NCBI GenBank assembly: GCA_004194705.1
Contig: SADC01001282.1
Span: 744,001-808,000 of the forward strand
Direction of reading: 5' to 3'
Origin: Ditylenchus dipsaci
Taxonomy: Eukaryota; Nematoda; Chromadorea; Rhabditida; Anguinidae
Length of the DNA: 64,000 nt
The translations under genes were made by a program, and so were the position numbers. Shown here piece by piece: positions 10,640-22,265 of the stretch (the first letter of the stretch is position 1; every line of letters starts with the position of its first letter). The notes beneath the pieces are model-generated. The model was not told where the DNA came from and made no database searches. It worked only from the letters and a program-made list of their open reading frames with translations.

Positions 10640-10795
10640 TAGTATGTGAACATAGTTTTGCTAACTGGTGCCGATTGCATAAAGAAACTCTGGTATTAAT
10701 GCTTATTTCATGCATCCTGAGTCACTTCCGAGTGATTTGTGTCTAAGGTATGTGGGTGTGCGCATCTCAACTCCAAGCCCCCTTAGGCGGTGCAG
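10640..10795. repeat. Stem-loop repeat module, copy 1
   Basis: Shares TGAACATAGTTTT, AACTCTGGTATTAATGC, TCATGCATC, TCCGAGTGATTTGTGTCTAA and GGTATGTGGGTGTGCGCATC with 25150-25290 and 45250-45400. The CTCTGG/CCAGAG parts can pair as a stem. Shortened relatives at 58128 and 60945. Confidence 0.65.
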
Positions 10796-11135
10796 GGGAT
10801 ATTTTTGCAGGGGATATTCAGAATATTTTTTTGCAGTTCGGACCAGTGTTTTCAAAAATCACACTTTCACACTTGGGTTACACTAACTTCATTCACCCTT
10901 TTAATTTTCTCATAATTTTGTTTTCGTATTTCGAATATTTTTGTACCGTTTTGTAGCTGAGATATTTCTCTATCGATTCGCTGGTCAAATATTCCGGCGG
11001 AATTCAAATGCGACAATTCCACATTAAGTCCAGATTCGTGCTCAGCGTGGCCGATTTCATTGTAGAAATCAAAACCTGGATTTCCATATCTTCAACTAGG
11101 AAACCGGCCACGCTGAGCACGAATATGGATTTAAA

Positions 11136-12768
11136 ATGGTAAAGAAACCCAACTCGTATCAATCCCGACTCGTATGTCCCAACTCGTATCAATTCCAACT
11201 CGTCTCAATTCCAACTCGTCTCAATCCCAACTCGTCTCAATTTTACCTCGTCCTTATTTCAACTCGTCTTCATTTAAGACTAGGGTTGTCGATGCATCGA
11301 AATTTTCGATTAATCGAATCGAATTGATAATCGAAAATCGAAATTTTCGATGAATCCAATCGAAAAAACCCGGAAATTTTTTGATCCTCTTAATCAGCTA
11401 ACGTGTTTCAGTGCACGAACTGGCTTTCTAATATAGCATCTAAATACGGCGGTTATTAAAAAAAGCTAGAATGTTACTCAAACTAGTTTTTTACATAACT
11501 GTTCTGAATTTAAAGATCTTGAGTCTGGGGTAGCTAGTCTAAAAATTTGTCTCATTGTTTGAAAAAACAAATCAACACAACTACTTAAAGATGGGGAAAA
11601 GCCATTTAGGTTTGAAAAATTGGCCTCGATGGTGCAGTAAGTGCATGGTGCAGCCTCCATGGTGCAGGAAAGTTGTTCTCTACGCTTGCACCGGTTGCCG
11701 TTCACTTTTTGATCGCTGGAAGAAAGAAAAAGTGCCATGTGGAGAATATCATTTGCCAATACTGATAGCAAATCGAAGTGAAGATGTGTGGATGTTTTGG
11801 CTTTTTTTTCTCAATTTTAGGTTGCTTTTTGGAATTCTTTGTGAAAGCTAGACAAGCAAGTGCAGCCAACCGAAAAGCAACTTCGAAAGCATTTGGTCGT
11901 GCTCGACGAAAGCTTATTCCGATTGTTCTCCGGTTTTTGAATCTATGCTGAGCGAAAAAAACTTTCTTCTACGATGCACAGAGCGGGGATCGATTTAATC
12001 ACATGAAAATACGGGGAAAAGCACCTTTTATTCGGAGGTTTGTGATTTCACCATTGCCTTGCTTTGTTGAAAGTTTAGAGCTTTCTAGATAAAACTATGC
12101 TGCCTTCTTTTCACCACGATAACTTTTCTATTTGAGTCTAAGCAGAGAAATTCTGAGTGATGGAAACTTCAACTACAAGCCAGTATGATCTTATCAAGTT
12201 TATCGAGTATTTAGATTTGTCGAAAAAGTTCTAAGTTTGATTGAGTTCCCCTGTTTACAGCTCTTCTTCTTCAAAAGAAAGACGTGAAGACATAGCGAAA
12301 GATGTGACGAAAACGTATTTGAGTTATTCATTTAGTTTGTGGTTAACTGTTTTGATTTAGGAAAAAAGAATGCAGCTGAATTTTTGCTGTATATGTCTTC
12401 TTAATTTTTTTGTCGCCTTTATTTTTGATTTAATCTGTTTGCTTGTGATAAAAAAGGGTCTTCAATTAGGGCCTTTCGACCCATAGTCGGGTCCCGAAAA
12501 ATCGTTATCCGCAATAAACTGTCATCAAATCGGAGTTTCTGGGGGCGGCGATTTATTGAGACCCAACCCCAAAACCCTTTTTTCAAACAGGTGTGCGTTG
12601 TGGGAGGTTAGGAGGCGATTAGTCAGAATACTTTCCGCTGGTACTAGTTAGGATATAGGATTAGGACGAGTTGAAATCAGGACGAGGAAAAATTGAGACG
12701 AGTTGGGATTAAGACGAGTTGGGACATGCGAGTTGGGATTGATACGAGTTGGGTGTCGTTCTTTAAAA
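11136..12768. mobile_element. Element with inverted CAACTCGT arrays
   Basis: Tandem CAACTCGTCTCAATTC words at 11150-11270 reappear inverted at 12655-12755 (GGGATTGATACGAGTTGGG at the right edge). The arms match as CCCAACTCGTATCAATCCC. No convincing target duplication was seen. The interior holds an unrecognised Cys-rich reading frame (11591-11860). Layout resembles the Mutator-like elements here. Confidence 0.6.
11591..11950 (+). CDS. Unrecognised Cys-rich reading frame inside a mobile element
   Basis: From ATG at 11591 the frame gives MGKSHLGLKNWPRWCSKC, VLYACTGCRSLFDRWKKEK and VPCGEYHLP, with two CxxC pairs that could bind zinc. After an apparent short intron ending TTTTAG at about 11820, a basic segment follows (ARQASAANRKATSKAFGRAR) with a stop at about 11950. 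No family was recognised. It could be a captured host exon or a degraded element protein. Confidence 0.3.
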
Positions 12769-12769
12769 T

Positions 12770-13870
12770 TGGCAAATGTCAACTAAAAACTGATTTTTAC
12801 TGAGATTTTTGTTAGGCGAGAATTTAAAATTTAGCAAATCCATGATAATCCAGGATACAGAAGAAATAATCATCTGTATCATCGATTTTTGCGATTTTTG
12901 CACATACAGTCGACTCTCTCAATAACATACACCCCAAAAGTTGGAGAACAATTCATTCTTAAAGGGGGGAGGAAACTTTATATACGCATCGCCTTTTGTC
13001 GAAAGTTCAAGTACCTCTGGGTGTTTTAATTTACTTTTTAGTAAGTTTTTTGACTTTTAGGTCCAAAAATCATCGAGCAATCGATTGAAACCATTTCCAG
13101 CACTGCTTTGCTGCCTGTAACTGTCTCAATTTTGCGATTTTTGGCAATGACTACCAAAATTAAAGGAAACTAGCCAAAATAGGTGTAGTTTTAAAAAATA
13201 TAATTGTTCATCCACTTTTCAATATTGTAGTCAGCTAGTTGATAGCTCATTAGAAACTAGAGATTCAGTGCTACATGCTGGTGCGGAAAAAAAATTGAAA
13301 AGTGATCACCGAGAACAAGAATTTTAAAAAATTTGACGGGAGATTCACATATTTTAATGGGAGATTTACATATTTCAACGGGAGATTCACACATATTGAG
13401 GAGTGTTTTAAATTTTAGCCTATTTTAATGGTTTTTACGGGAGGTCTCAAAATCAGCCGTCTTGTGATTATTAAACGGTCTTCGATATCAAGAGGATAAT
13501 ATGTCACCAAATATAAAGGCGATTATCAGAGATGAAACCACTGTAAGTTGAGGAGGAGAAGATTGGTGCAATTTAAATGTGTGCAAAAATAGTCGGTCAT
13601 ATTCGTCAAAAAAACGTGGTTTTTGCCAAAAAAAAAAAAACCCACACCCATAGAGATTGAATTCTCCACATAACAGGATTCAGAAGTTAAGAAGATCAAG
13701 TCAATTTCATAAAAGACAAGATCAAATTGTTTGGCATCGAAATTTTTTGGCATTATTACAGTCAAAATTTTAAAAATAGTTTTCTTCATCTTGGAAATTT
13801 AGAAAGAAGCGCATTTTTTTTCTTTTCTGGACTCTGGGTTCCTAATTCAGGAATGTTTTAGCGTGATATA
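12770..13870. other. No gene recognised
   Basis: AT-rich. Holds a one-sided Tigger-like end at about 12908 (CAGTCGACTCTCTCAATAAC). Near 13330-13390 the phrase GGGAGATTCACATATTTTAA is repeated. Nothing else supported. Confidence 0.4.
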
Positions 13871-13874
13871 AATA

Positions 13875-14124
13875 CCGTATTCTCTCTAATGAGCGCCCCG
13901 GGGCGCTTATCAGAGAGTGGCGATTTTTCGAATTTTAAATGGTCTGAAACTTCTGTTTTCATTAATTTTTTGAGCTCTATAAAAAGTGCCTGTTAGATTT
14001 TTAAAATGCCTCGCAGGCACTTTTTACAGAGCTTCAAAAGATAATGAAAACAGAAGTTTCAAACCACTTGAAGTTGGGGGAGGGGCTCTAATTAGAGAGG
14101 GGGCGCTAATTAGAGAGAATGCGG
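13875..14124. mobile_element. CCGTATTCTC-type MITE
   Basis: Ends CCGTATTCTCTCTAATGAGC and, inverted, CCGCATTCTCTCTAATTAGC, TA flanks. The private word TCTCTCTAAT is shared by the two ends but not by sister copies. Lies about 145 bp upstream of the 14270 gene. Confidence 0.85.
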
Positions 14125-14269
14125 TACTTGATTTATAAATTAGCCAAAAAATGTTTGGACCAGCTTCAAGCCTCTTGACGCGAGAGTCTCGAGTAGACTG
14201 TCTTGAGTCAGTTTTGTCGAGTCTGATTTTCATCGTGTTATCGTACTTTGTTATGAACTTTCTTTTCAG

Positions 14270-14792
14270 ATGCTTTCGCGCAAACTTTCAATTATTTGTA
14301 TATCACCAGCCCGCAATCGCATGTTTTGGTGGAATCGTGAACAATGGGAACATCGCGGTGGCCTGAGAACAGTCGAAGACATGAGAAAAGAAGAGGCTGA
14401 GAAACTTCAAGCAAAAGAAAAAGATCCGCTCGACTATACAATCTTTGGCAACAAAAGGTAATCAGTTATTTGTATTTTTGATTCCAATACCGCATATTTT
14501 GTAACAATTTTCAGAATGAGTTTCCATGACCAGTTCTTCTACAGTGACCGAGCTGCCGGTAAAGGATATTCCGATTTCGTACACAATTCAACTTACCCTG
14601 GAAGGGTATATATTTGGCCGCCGCTAAGAAAACTGATGTCAATCTATGCTGGTATGTTAAATTTGATATTATTTGGTTATATGTGGATTAACTCTTGCTA
14701 ATTTAGTTGGACTTAGTGTTGTGGCCGTTTTCCTCATGATCGACTATGAATGGTTTGTTGCACTCATCAAAAATTCTTTGAGCAAAGAGTAA
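14270..14792 (+). CDS. Small single-pass membrane protein, possibly mitochondrial
   Basis: Exons 14270-14457, 14515-14651 and 14707-14792 join in phase to about 136 residues, using GTAATC...TTTTCAG and GTATGT...TTTAG introns. The N-terminus MLSRKLSIICISPARNRMFW could be a mitochondrial presequence. The middle is charged (EDMRKEEAEKLQAKEKDP). One hydrophobic segment near the C-terminus (VGLSVVAVFLMIDYEWFVAL) is followed by IKNSLSKE. Size and single membrane span recall accessory subunits of respiratory complexes, but I do not recognise the family. The ATG directly follows a TTTTCAG, so the first exon may begin with an acceptor; either a 5' UTR intron or a trans-splice site would fit. Confidence 0.65.
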
Positions 14793-14914
14793 TGAAATAA
14801 TGTTCCCGCCTAAATGTATTATTATAGTCCTCCTTGGTCTGTATCGTGGTTCTTTTAAAAAACTCTAATCGTAGAATTGTTTATTGAGCTGTAGTGGTAT
14901 TAAGAGTTATAAAG

Positions 14915-15290
14915 GGTGCGGCAAAAGTTCGGAATGTGTTTTTAAAACTTTATATTTTTCATTTTACCCCGTGCTCACATAGGCGAGTCGAGGTCTAGCC
15001 CGTGTTTTCTCAACCTTTATGGTGACATGAGAGAAATTTTTCTATACTTTTTTTTGTCTTTCTTTATATACAAACGAAAGCTTAGATTCCAAGCTATCTT
15101 CTACATCAAAAATTATTTAATTTTCGTGACAAAAGGGAATGTGAAGTCTAGGGTGGTCGAGGTCCTGGTCGAGGTACCTCGACCGGGATCTCGACCAACC
15201 TCTAACTTTCGTACTGTTTCATACATTTTTGTTACATCAATGAAATAGTTTCCAATGTAGAAGATAGCTCAGAATCTAAGCTTTCATTTG
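14915..15290. repeat. Inverted-repeat element interrupted by or next to MULE-2
   Basis: GCTTAGATTCCAAGCTATCTTCTAC (split as GCTTAGATTCCAAGC and TATCTTCTAC) near 15080 is inverted near 15258-15285 (GTAGAAGATAGC, GAATCTAAGC). GGTCGAGGTACCTCGACC is a perfect palindrome near 15172. MULE-2 begins just to the right. Confidence 0.6.
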
Positions 15291-15302
15291 GTATAAAGAG
15301 TG

Positions 15303-16794
15303 GGGTACGCGTCGTTTGTTCGAAAAGTTCGTTTGTTCGAAAGTTCGTTTGTTCGAAAAGTTCGTTTGTTCGAAAAGTTTGTTTGTTCGAAAACTTCGTT
15401 TGTTCGAAAGTTGTTCGAAAAGTTTGTTTGTACGGAAAGCGTCTGTTTGTTTTATTCTCTGTTCTTTTGTAACGATTTTATGAACAAATGATTTTATTGG
15501 TAAAATACAAACAAAAATAAATGAGACAACCATTCAACAACAATTTAACTATCCATCACAAAATTGTTAGCAATTCCTTTGAGATATTCATCAGTGCTTC
15601 TTTCCTCGTGAGCTTGAACGATCGGCGTCCTTGTACTTGGTTCTCTTCCCTTTTGGTTTCTTGCCAAGCTGCCACTGCAAATACTTTTGATCACGTCCTT
15701 GCTGCACCGTTTTGAGGCAATTCACGAAGTTGTAGAGTCCAGGATGGCACATGTCGAATTCGGTCTATATGCGATGGTTTGCGGCTTCAGCAAAATTGTT
15801 GGTCCTGTGAGCTCCATTGAGTGTTCTCTCGTAGACGTTCCAGAGCGAATGAGCAAAGAGTGGAGGCGCAAAGTTTCCGCGACGGTTAACTTGTCCTGCA
15901 AATAAGAAAGAAGTAAATGTGGGTTAAGATTCAAGAACATACCGATGTAATTCTTCTTGAAGTATTTGACGACTGGATCCAATTCTTCTGGCAAAATTTC
16001 TTCGAGCTCTTCAAAGACTGGCAAAACTTCATCTGGTCGAACAAACGCCATGGCTGGAATCATTCCTAAAATAACGAGATTAGTGTTTCAACAATCTTTA
16101 CATAAAATGAACTTACTGCACATCACTCGAAAATCTGGATCTTGGTGGTAGCGCGCTTCCAGTAAGCTGTGGTTTTGTGCTGCTTGTTCTTCCAGAAGAG
16201 ACGATCGTCCAAATTGAGAATCCATCCTTGACCATCCTTGACCTGCACCGATTTGAGAAAACTCTGAAAATAAACTTGAAATGATTGCCAACTTTAAATT
16301 AAAACCTACCGGAATGACTGGCTCCACCACCACCAGAGGCTCAACGACGATTTCTTGCTGCTCGGCTGGCTCCACCATCAATACTTGCTGATCTTCTTCA
16401 CCATCATCATCAGAGTCGGAATAGTAACCACCAATTGCTTCTAGCACATTTCGGACAGACATCGCAATTTCTGAAATTAATTATAAAGCACTTGTCTAAC
16501 TTGTCCCAGAAATAAATTGCCAAACAAAAAATATTAGAGAACCAGCTACAACTAACAGGAACAGCAAAAAAATGAACGAAGCAACAAAAACAAAAGTTCT
16601 TTCGCTCAAGATAAATATTATTTGAAAAAACTTTTATAATTTTTGGTCAAAGAAACATTTTTCGAACAAACAAACTTTTCGAACATTTTTCGAACAAACG
16701 AAATTTTCGAACAAACGAACTTTTTGAACAAACGAACTTTTCGAACAAACGACGCTTTCGAACAAACGAACTTTCGAACAAACGACCGTGTCCC
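15303..16794. mobile_element. MULE-2: Mutator-like element with FLYWCH/MULE remnant
   Basis: Perfect 9-bp duplication TAAAGAGTG (15294-15302 and 16795-16803). Ends GGGTACGCGTCGTTTGTTCG and, inverted, GGGACACGGTCGTTTGTTCG. Both arms carry arrays of GTTCGTTTGTTCGAAA (15310-15425) inverted at 16665-16790. The interior holds a minus-strand transposase remnant. Confidence 0.85.
15534..16462 (-). pseudogene. FLYWCH/MULE transposase remnant
   Basis: Minus strand, from MSVRNVLEAIGGYYSDSDDD (16462). A FLYWCH-like segment at 16130-16265 reads DGQGWILNLDDRLFWKNKQ then AYWKR, and continues only after a frame change as RYHQDPDFRVMCS. A later exon (16063 down) reads FVRPDEVLPVFEELEEILPE and LDPVVKYFKKNYIG, the region just before the conserved C-terminus of MULE-FLYWCH proteins. 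A possible end is STDEYLKGIANNF (about 15540). The central DDE transposase domain is missing, so this is a deleted, non-autonomous copy. Confidence 0.65.
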
Positions 16795-17164
16795 TAAAGA
16801 GTGACAAAGAGTGACAAAAAATTTTTAAAGAGTGACAAAAATTATATAAAAAATTCTCTTTGATCACCAAAAAATTTGAGAAAAAACAAGCTCGACCTTA
16901 TGTGATAGAGGGGTTACAATCATATCTGATATCTATTAACACTCCGAGCCTCATGCGTGACCTTGCCATTTCTCTAGCAAAATTTCATGGAGAACACGAT
17001 GGCTTTTTCAGATTTTTTTTCAAATCTAAAAAGTGGTTCAAATCGACCTTTTAAACATGTGACCCATAGGCCGGGCACTAAAAGCTAAGATAAGGCGGTA
17101 ACCTTTCTCTCAGATATAATTTTGAACTGTTTTAAAAACTATAAATGTTCTGTCTGGCTTTATG

Positions 17165-17580
17165 AATTCAGATTCTACAGGGTGCGCCAATTTTTTCGCA
17201 CGTATTTGTTTTGGCCATAACTTTTTTGTTTTTCATGATTTTGACGTATTTTTTTTCAAAAGAAAGCTGAGACTCTAGGCAACCGAACCGTACCAAATTT
17301 GTTTATGTTTGTTTGTCGTACACACTAAAAATTGTGATTAAGGAAAAGGTCTAGTTTTTCTTTTTTTTTGACGCCTTGCGACTTCTTTCTCTGGGGTAGG
17401 GTGAAAAGCAAGGTCTACACGACTCCAATCACTTCAATGGCCGAGCTGAGATGAAGAATCACACAAGCGTTTGCAGAGCTGCCTGGTGAGATGATCAACA
17501 GAGCAATGGGAGCATATCAAAGCCGCCTCGAATACTGCATAGAACACACTACTGAAATAACGACCAACCTTTGAGCGTTT
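17165..17580 (+). pseudogene. Mariner-like transposase C-terminal relic
   Basis: From about 17372 the plus strand reads TPCDFFLWGRVKSKVYTTP, then ITSMAELR, a TGA stop, RITQAFAELPGEMINRAMG and YQSRLEYCIEHTTEI. This is the C-terminal third of mariner-type transposases (DFFLWG holds the last catalytic acidic residue). An ACAGGGTGCGCCAATTTTTT end lies upstream near 17178, as expected for a mariner-like terminus. Most of the transposase is absent. Confidence 0.75.
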
Positions 17581-17589
17581 GAATCGAAT

Positions 17590-18590
17590 GCGCCACCTTG
17601 CTGCCATCATCAACTTGGTTGGAAATCGAGAAGCTAAGATTGAACGTAAAAACAGCAACAATAATGACAATGAACGAAGACAAAAATAATGCACCCAATT
17701 GAATGGAATAAATAAATGACCTGGCACAGATACGCCCAGAGAGCACTGATTGACGGCGATTCTGCGCCAAAAAACTTACCATATTCATAATAACCTAATG
17801 ACTACACTAAGAAAACAACAAATAAAACCACCAAAGTTCAAATTCCACAGCAGACAACAAAAGATTTAAATGCCAACTTGAATTAGACAAATTTTTCTGA
17901 GTGCTTTCATGATAATGCCCTCATCCCCTAAAACCGATTTTTTTTTCGCCCGATCTTTTTTTAATCGACGCGCAAGGAGCTGGCGCACAATAATATGCGT
18001 ACGACACAAAATTTTTCTCGATCCCAACCCCTTTAAAAAACCCAAAGAAGCCGAAAAAAGGCTGAAAAAATTTGGCGGGAATTCAAAAAGCGCACATACA
18101 CAGACCAAATACTGTATAAAGTTAAATACAAGAATTCAATGTTGAAACTAAAACACTTTGAAAAGCCAAAAACACGTTGAAAAGCAAAAAAATGCAAAAA
18201 ATATAAAAAATAGAGTGAAAAATAGAATTACAGTAGCGGACAAAAAATCGACAAAGGTAATTTTTTTACACTTAACGGTCATTATGACTCAAGTGTCAAG
18301 AGCAAAAATGTTCTAAAGATTCGTAGCTTCATTTTGAGTACCAATGCGTCACATTGCGCTGTGAAATTTTTGGTTAGGAACATGTTTTTCGCACACACCT
18401 CACTTTCGGAGTGGACAAAGAAAATGCACCAAATAATATATTTGCTGTTTTATTGTTGTATTTGTATGGTAGAAGATGCTACCTGATTGCTTACGCATAG
18501 CGCTGAATCTTAGCCACAATATTGTAGGTCAAACTGTTATTTTTGATTACTAGGAAGAAACTTATGAATATCAACAATAAATTATGTATT
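17590..18590. other. No gene recognised
   Basis: AT-rich with scattered reading frames that lack conserved motifs. No inverted repeat with a clear boundary was seen. Confidence 0.4.
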
Positions 18591-18617
18591 TCTAGTCAAA
18601 ATCAGGCAGGAGCAAAG

Positions 18618-18787
18618 TGGGGAAATTCGAATTGGGGAAATTCAAATTGGGGAAAATTCAAATTGGGGAAAAATCAAGTTGGGGAAAAATCAAATTGGGG
18701 AAAAATCAAATTGGGGAAAAATCAAATTGGGGGAAAAATCAAGTTGGGGAAAAATCAAATTGGGGAAAAATCAAATTGGGGAAAAAT
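18618..18787. repeat. Left subterminal array of MULE-1
   Basis: About nine tandem units of GGGGAAAAATCAAATT with variants (GGGGAAATTCAAATT outermost). Confidence 0.9.
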
Positions 18788-19138
18788 AAGTGCTGAAACT
18801 AAAAGAGGGAAACTACCAAGGATACATTTTCGGCCAATTTTTCTATAACTTTTACTAATATCATGCTTAGACGCAAAATTAAAAAAAAATAGCGATCATA
18901 ATTATCAGTTTTGTCACATCCCGTCAAAAAGTTTAATCAAAAACCTATTATAATCCACTATAGCTGTCCGCGGTTTTATGGGACCGAATCCTTCAGCCTC
19001 TAGCAACATCAACTCTTACCCCTTTTTAAAACGCGGTAATTACTTCAACTCACACAACTACAGTACAGTGCTGTTCTTTATTCGATTACAAACAACTGAT
19101 AACAACAAAATCGTACAAACAAATTTATTCAGCACTAT

Positions 19139-21124
19139 TCAATGTCCGTGGTATTTCTCCAAATGCGCAGCGATGGAAACGAGGAATTCTAGGCCAGGCA
19201 GACCGGTTCCACTGGCATAGCTGCTCGTCAACTCTTGAATATGACGCCCCGAAAATATGGCCTTCTGCGATCTCATTCCACCTGTGGCTCTTGGCACTGG
19301 ATTTCGAGCTCGGCTAAATATAAAAGCTCTTACGCACGATTTCTTATTGATAAAAAGTGGATTACATTTCGATATTTTGACGCGTTTTCTCTTCATCGTT
19401 TTGTAGCTTGATAACAACATTAGCGAGAGGAGGACTGCTGTGACGGAAATAGCTGTTCAGCTGCCCATTCCAATTCTCAACACCATTGTTGGTTCGTGGA
19501 AGACCAATCCTTGCGCGATCATGCATGTTCCATAGAGAGACCGGATAGATTGCATTATTCCCGTTTGGACGACAAATTTTTTTTCCTTTCAAAGTAAGCA
19601 AATAGCTCTGTAAATTTATCTCTACGAGTACTCTCGATGAATATTGCTCTTAATAAACTTACTATTTACTTGTTCAACCGAGTCCACAGGGATTGTCTGT
19701 CTTCGAATCAAGTCATCTTTGGCCGCGTATAGCTGGTTGAATCCATCTTCCGTTTCGTCGACAGGCAAAAAGGCAAGTGAGGGGAGGCAACGCATCACGA
19801 TTTTCACATCAAGAATTGTCCAGAGAGCTTTGATATTCTCCTTTTGTACCCGCTTGTAGACGCATTGATAAAAGTGGAACAAACAGTGCTTGACGGCAGC
19901 ATCTGGAAACAAACTCAGAATCGCGTTCTTGACAGCAGTCTCGAAGTCTTAAAGTAATGAATAAGTTATCAGTGCAGAGCTTTTAATAAATCATACCCAT
20001 CATGACGGATATTGAATGATGATGAGCAGAAAACTGCTGAAAAACTTTTGAGAACGCTTCGCGATAGGCACCTTCTTTTTTTGATTGAAGAAGCATGTAT
20101 ACGCAGGGGAAGAAGCTGTTTGTTCCATCAACATTTGACGAATTGTAGCCAATAACATACATTTGCTTGTAGTTCTTTGGAGAGGTAAAGAAAGTACCGT
20201 CCATAGCCCAGTGGTTACTTTGCTTTAACGAGTAAAACATTAGTCCGTAGCAAAAACATAAGCAAAATTATATGGCGATACCTGAAGTGAGCGCAGCTGG
20301 TTCGATGTCATGAAGATAAGAAATCTTGGTGGCGGAGCTGGCCCATCGTCCACATATCATCCACAAGGCTTTTGGCTGGAGTATCCCGATTTCTTTCTGC
20401 CTATGTATCCCGGTAGCACAGGCGGTCCAAAGTATCTATCAGCAGCTGCAATTTTGTGCATAAAATACGGAGGCACCAAAACCCTGATCTACATACCTGA
20501 ATCATAGTAAAGAAATGGCCTTCCATCTTTCGTTTGCTTGACGCTATCCGGCCATTCGGTGCTGTTTTTCCCTCTATTCACGGCTCCAAGATTCTTGTTG
20601 CGGTGCCGAGTCAGACGCGCTCGCAGAGCTTCTCGTGCCGGCATAGTGAGAAGCAATTCGCCCGAGAGTCCTTGGAAGGCTTCATCCACAAGGCTTTTGG
20701 CTGGAGTATCCCGATTTCTTTCTGCCGCTGAAACTGCGTTCGAAACACGTCTCCTCACCTGAAATACAATATAAAACACAGTCAAACAATGGAAAAAATA
20801 ATGAGAAACTTCAACTAGCTCGATGTTTGGAAGGTGCCCGTGATGTGCTTTTTCTTCGGCCAGATCTTTTTGGTTTGTGGATGTCGCAGTTCCACCGCAT
20901 TTCCTATTCGTGCATTGCCAAGTCCACTTGCTGTCGCGCTTGCGCACCCGATGGAAGCTCATTGAATAGCTTTTGCAGAAGCCCAAAAGTTTTCCTTTTT
21001 CAGTATAGAATGCATTCTCCGTAGCTATATGATCAGTAGGATCAATAGTTGAAAATTTAGCAGGAAATATATGAAAAAGCAGTAAGTGTATCTGCATACA
21101 AACAGTGAGCAGATATGCCTGCAA
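19139..21124 (-). CDS. FLYWCH-MULE transposase, probably disrupted
   Basis: Minus-strand exons give, in order: a FLYWCH zinc finger (FHRVRKRDSKWTWQCTNRK, then HHGHLPN); a linker with RNRDTPAKSLVDEAFQGL; FLYYDSG; DGPAPPPRFLIFMTSNQLR; the catalytic start QSNHWAMDGTFFTSPKNYK; FFPCVYMLLQSKKEGAYREA; DFETAVKNAIL; FPDAAVKHCLFHFYQCVYKR; and the C-terminal SLWNMHDRARIGLPRTNNG, VENWNGQLNSYF. DGTF and the CLFHFYQ block are MULE hallmarks. Between FLYYDSG and the next exon a 44-bp copy of the linker sequence has been inserted and brings an in-frame TGA, so the copy is likely inactive unless splicing removes it. Confidence 0.8.
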
Positions 21125-21154
21125 TCAGATAGAACAAACAATCAAAATCGTGTT

Positions 21155-21607
21155 TCAATTTGAATTTCCCCAATTTGATTTTTCCCCAATTTGATTTTTC
21201 CCCAATTTGAATTTCCCCAATTTGAATTTCCCCAATTTGATTTTTCCCCAATTTGATTTTTCACCAATTTGAATTTCCCCAATTTGAATTTCCCCAATTT
21301 GATTTTTCCCCAATTTGATTTTTCACCAATTTGAATTTCCCCAATTTGAATTTCCCCAATTTGATTTTTCCCCAATTTGATTTTTCACCAATTTGAATTT
21401 CCCCAATTTGAATTTCCTCAATTTGATTTTTCCCCAATTTGATTTTTCACCAATTTGAATTTCCCCAATTTGAATTTCCCCAATTTGATTTTTCCCCAAT
21501 TTGATTTTTCCCCAATTTGAATTTCCCCAATTTGAATTTCCCCAATTTGATTTTCCCCAATTTGATTTTTCACCAATTTGAATTTCCCCGATTTGAATTT
21601 CCCCACT
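21155..21607. repeat. Right subterminal array of MULE-1
   Basis: About 28 units of CCCCAATTTGATTTTT / CCCCAATTTGAATTT, the reverse complement of the left array. A higher-order period of about 78 bp is visible, including a recurring CACC variant. Confidence 0.9.
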
Positions 21608-21629
21608 CTGCTCCTGCCCCAAAATCAAA

Positions 21630-22265
21630 GTAAATCTAAGGAAAATGACTGCTTGGCCACATAAATCATAGCTTTTCTCGAAAAAAAATTAATGGAAAGA
21701 AACTAAATAATGCACTTTTCAAAAGCTTTTTAAGTTATGTATAGAATGACATATCAATGGAATTTTTAAAATGACACTGGGCTGGGAAACGGACGGTTGA
21801 AGTTGAAAAAAGTAAAAAAACGCCATTTGTAAGGACTCGCCCGAACGCTGAGTACCAGCATTTGTCCTAAACAGAATTAGTGTTCCTAGAGACAAAAATT
21901 GTGTTACACAATATAGGAGGAAATAACCAGTATTACACCAGCATTATATTTGAATTCTAACTAGCTTTGGTTTTACCATAATTGATTGCACCAGGAGCAG
22001 TCTTGACAGAACTTGATCGTTCTTTAGTTCTGGTTTAGGTATGTCAAGCTGCTCTAGTTCTTTCTCAAGTAAAGTTAGTTCTCGTATTTTCCGTTGTGAC
22101 TAAAATTTGACCAGTCATAGTCATGACAAAAATCAGATTTCATAACAGGCTCAAACCAGTAAAATACAGGAAGCTATTCAGCTTTTGCTCTCTAGTGGCA
22201 TTAATCCTGACCAGATTTCAAAGCTCATGAGTAAGGCCAAGCCGATTCATAAGCGACCAGGGTTG
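21630..22265. other. No gene recognised
   Basis: Unique-looking AT-rich DNA between MULE-1 and the hAT nest. Near 22180-22250 a short frame-like stretch was noted but not supported. Confidence 0.35.

Larger units (their letters stand above)
18605..21618. mobile_element. MULE-1: Mutator-like element with transposase gene
   Basis: Ends GGCAGGAGCAAAGTGGGGAA and, inverted, GGCAGGAGCAGAGTGGGGAA, flanked by a 9-bp duplication with one mismatch (TCAAAATCA 18596-18604, CCAAAATCA 21619-21627). Arms carry arrays of GGGGAAAAATCAAATT and GGGGAAATTCAAATT, about 170 bp left and 450 bp inverted on the right. The interior encodes a FLYWCH zinc finger and MULE transposase on the minus strand. Confidence 0.9.

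Noticed and set aside
10640..10795. Module as U1 or spliced-leader RNA gene
   Set aside because: Donor-like GGTATGTG and a stem are present, but no Sm-site, no U1 loop sequences and no promoter were recognised; kept only as an open finding.
11140..11270. CAACTCGT array as a CRISPR-like array
   Set aside because: Units are contiguous and degenerate without unique spacers, and the DNA is clearly eukaryotic.
14910..15250. tRNA- or rRNA-like gene anywhere in the window
   Set aside because: No cloverleaf with the T-loop consensus GGTTCGANTCC and no rRNA core sequence was recognised on either strand.
17434..17788. Minus-strand frames with hydrophobic stretches as a membrane protein
   Set aside because: The opposite strand encodes a mariner-like transposase relic at 17372-17580, so part of the region is explained; no family match for the minus-strand frames.
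21142..21628. Open frames of about 100 codons made of GKIKLGKNQIG-like repeats as a repeat protein
   Set aside because: They are translations of the MULE-1 terminal array, open in several frames because the repeat unit has no stop.
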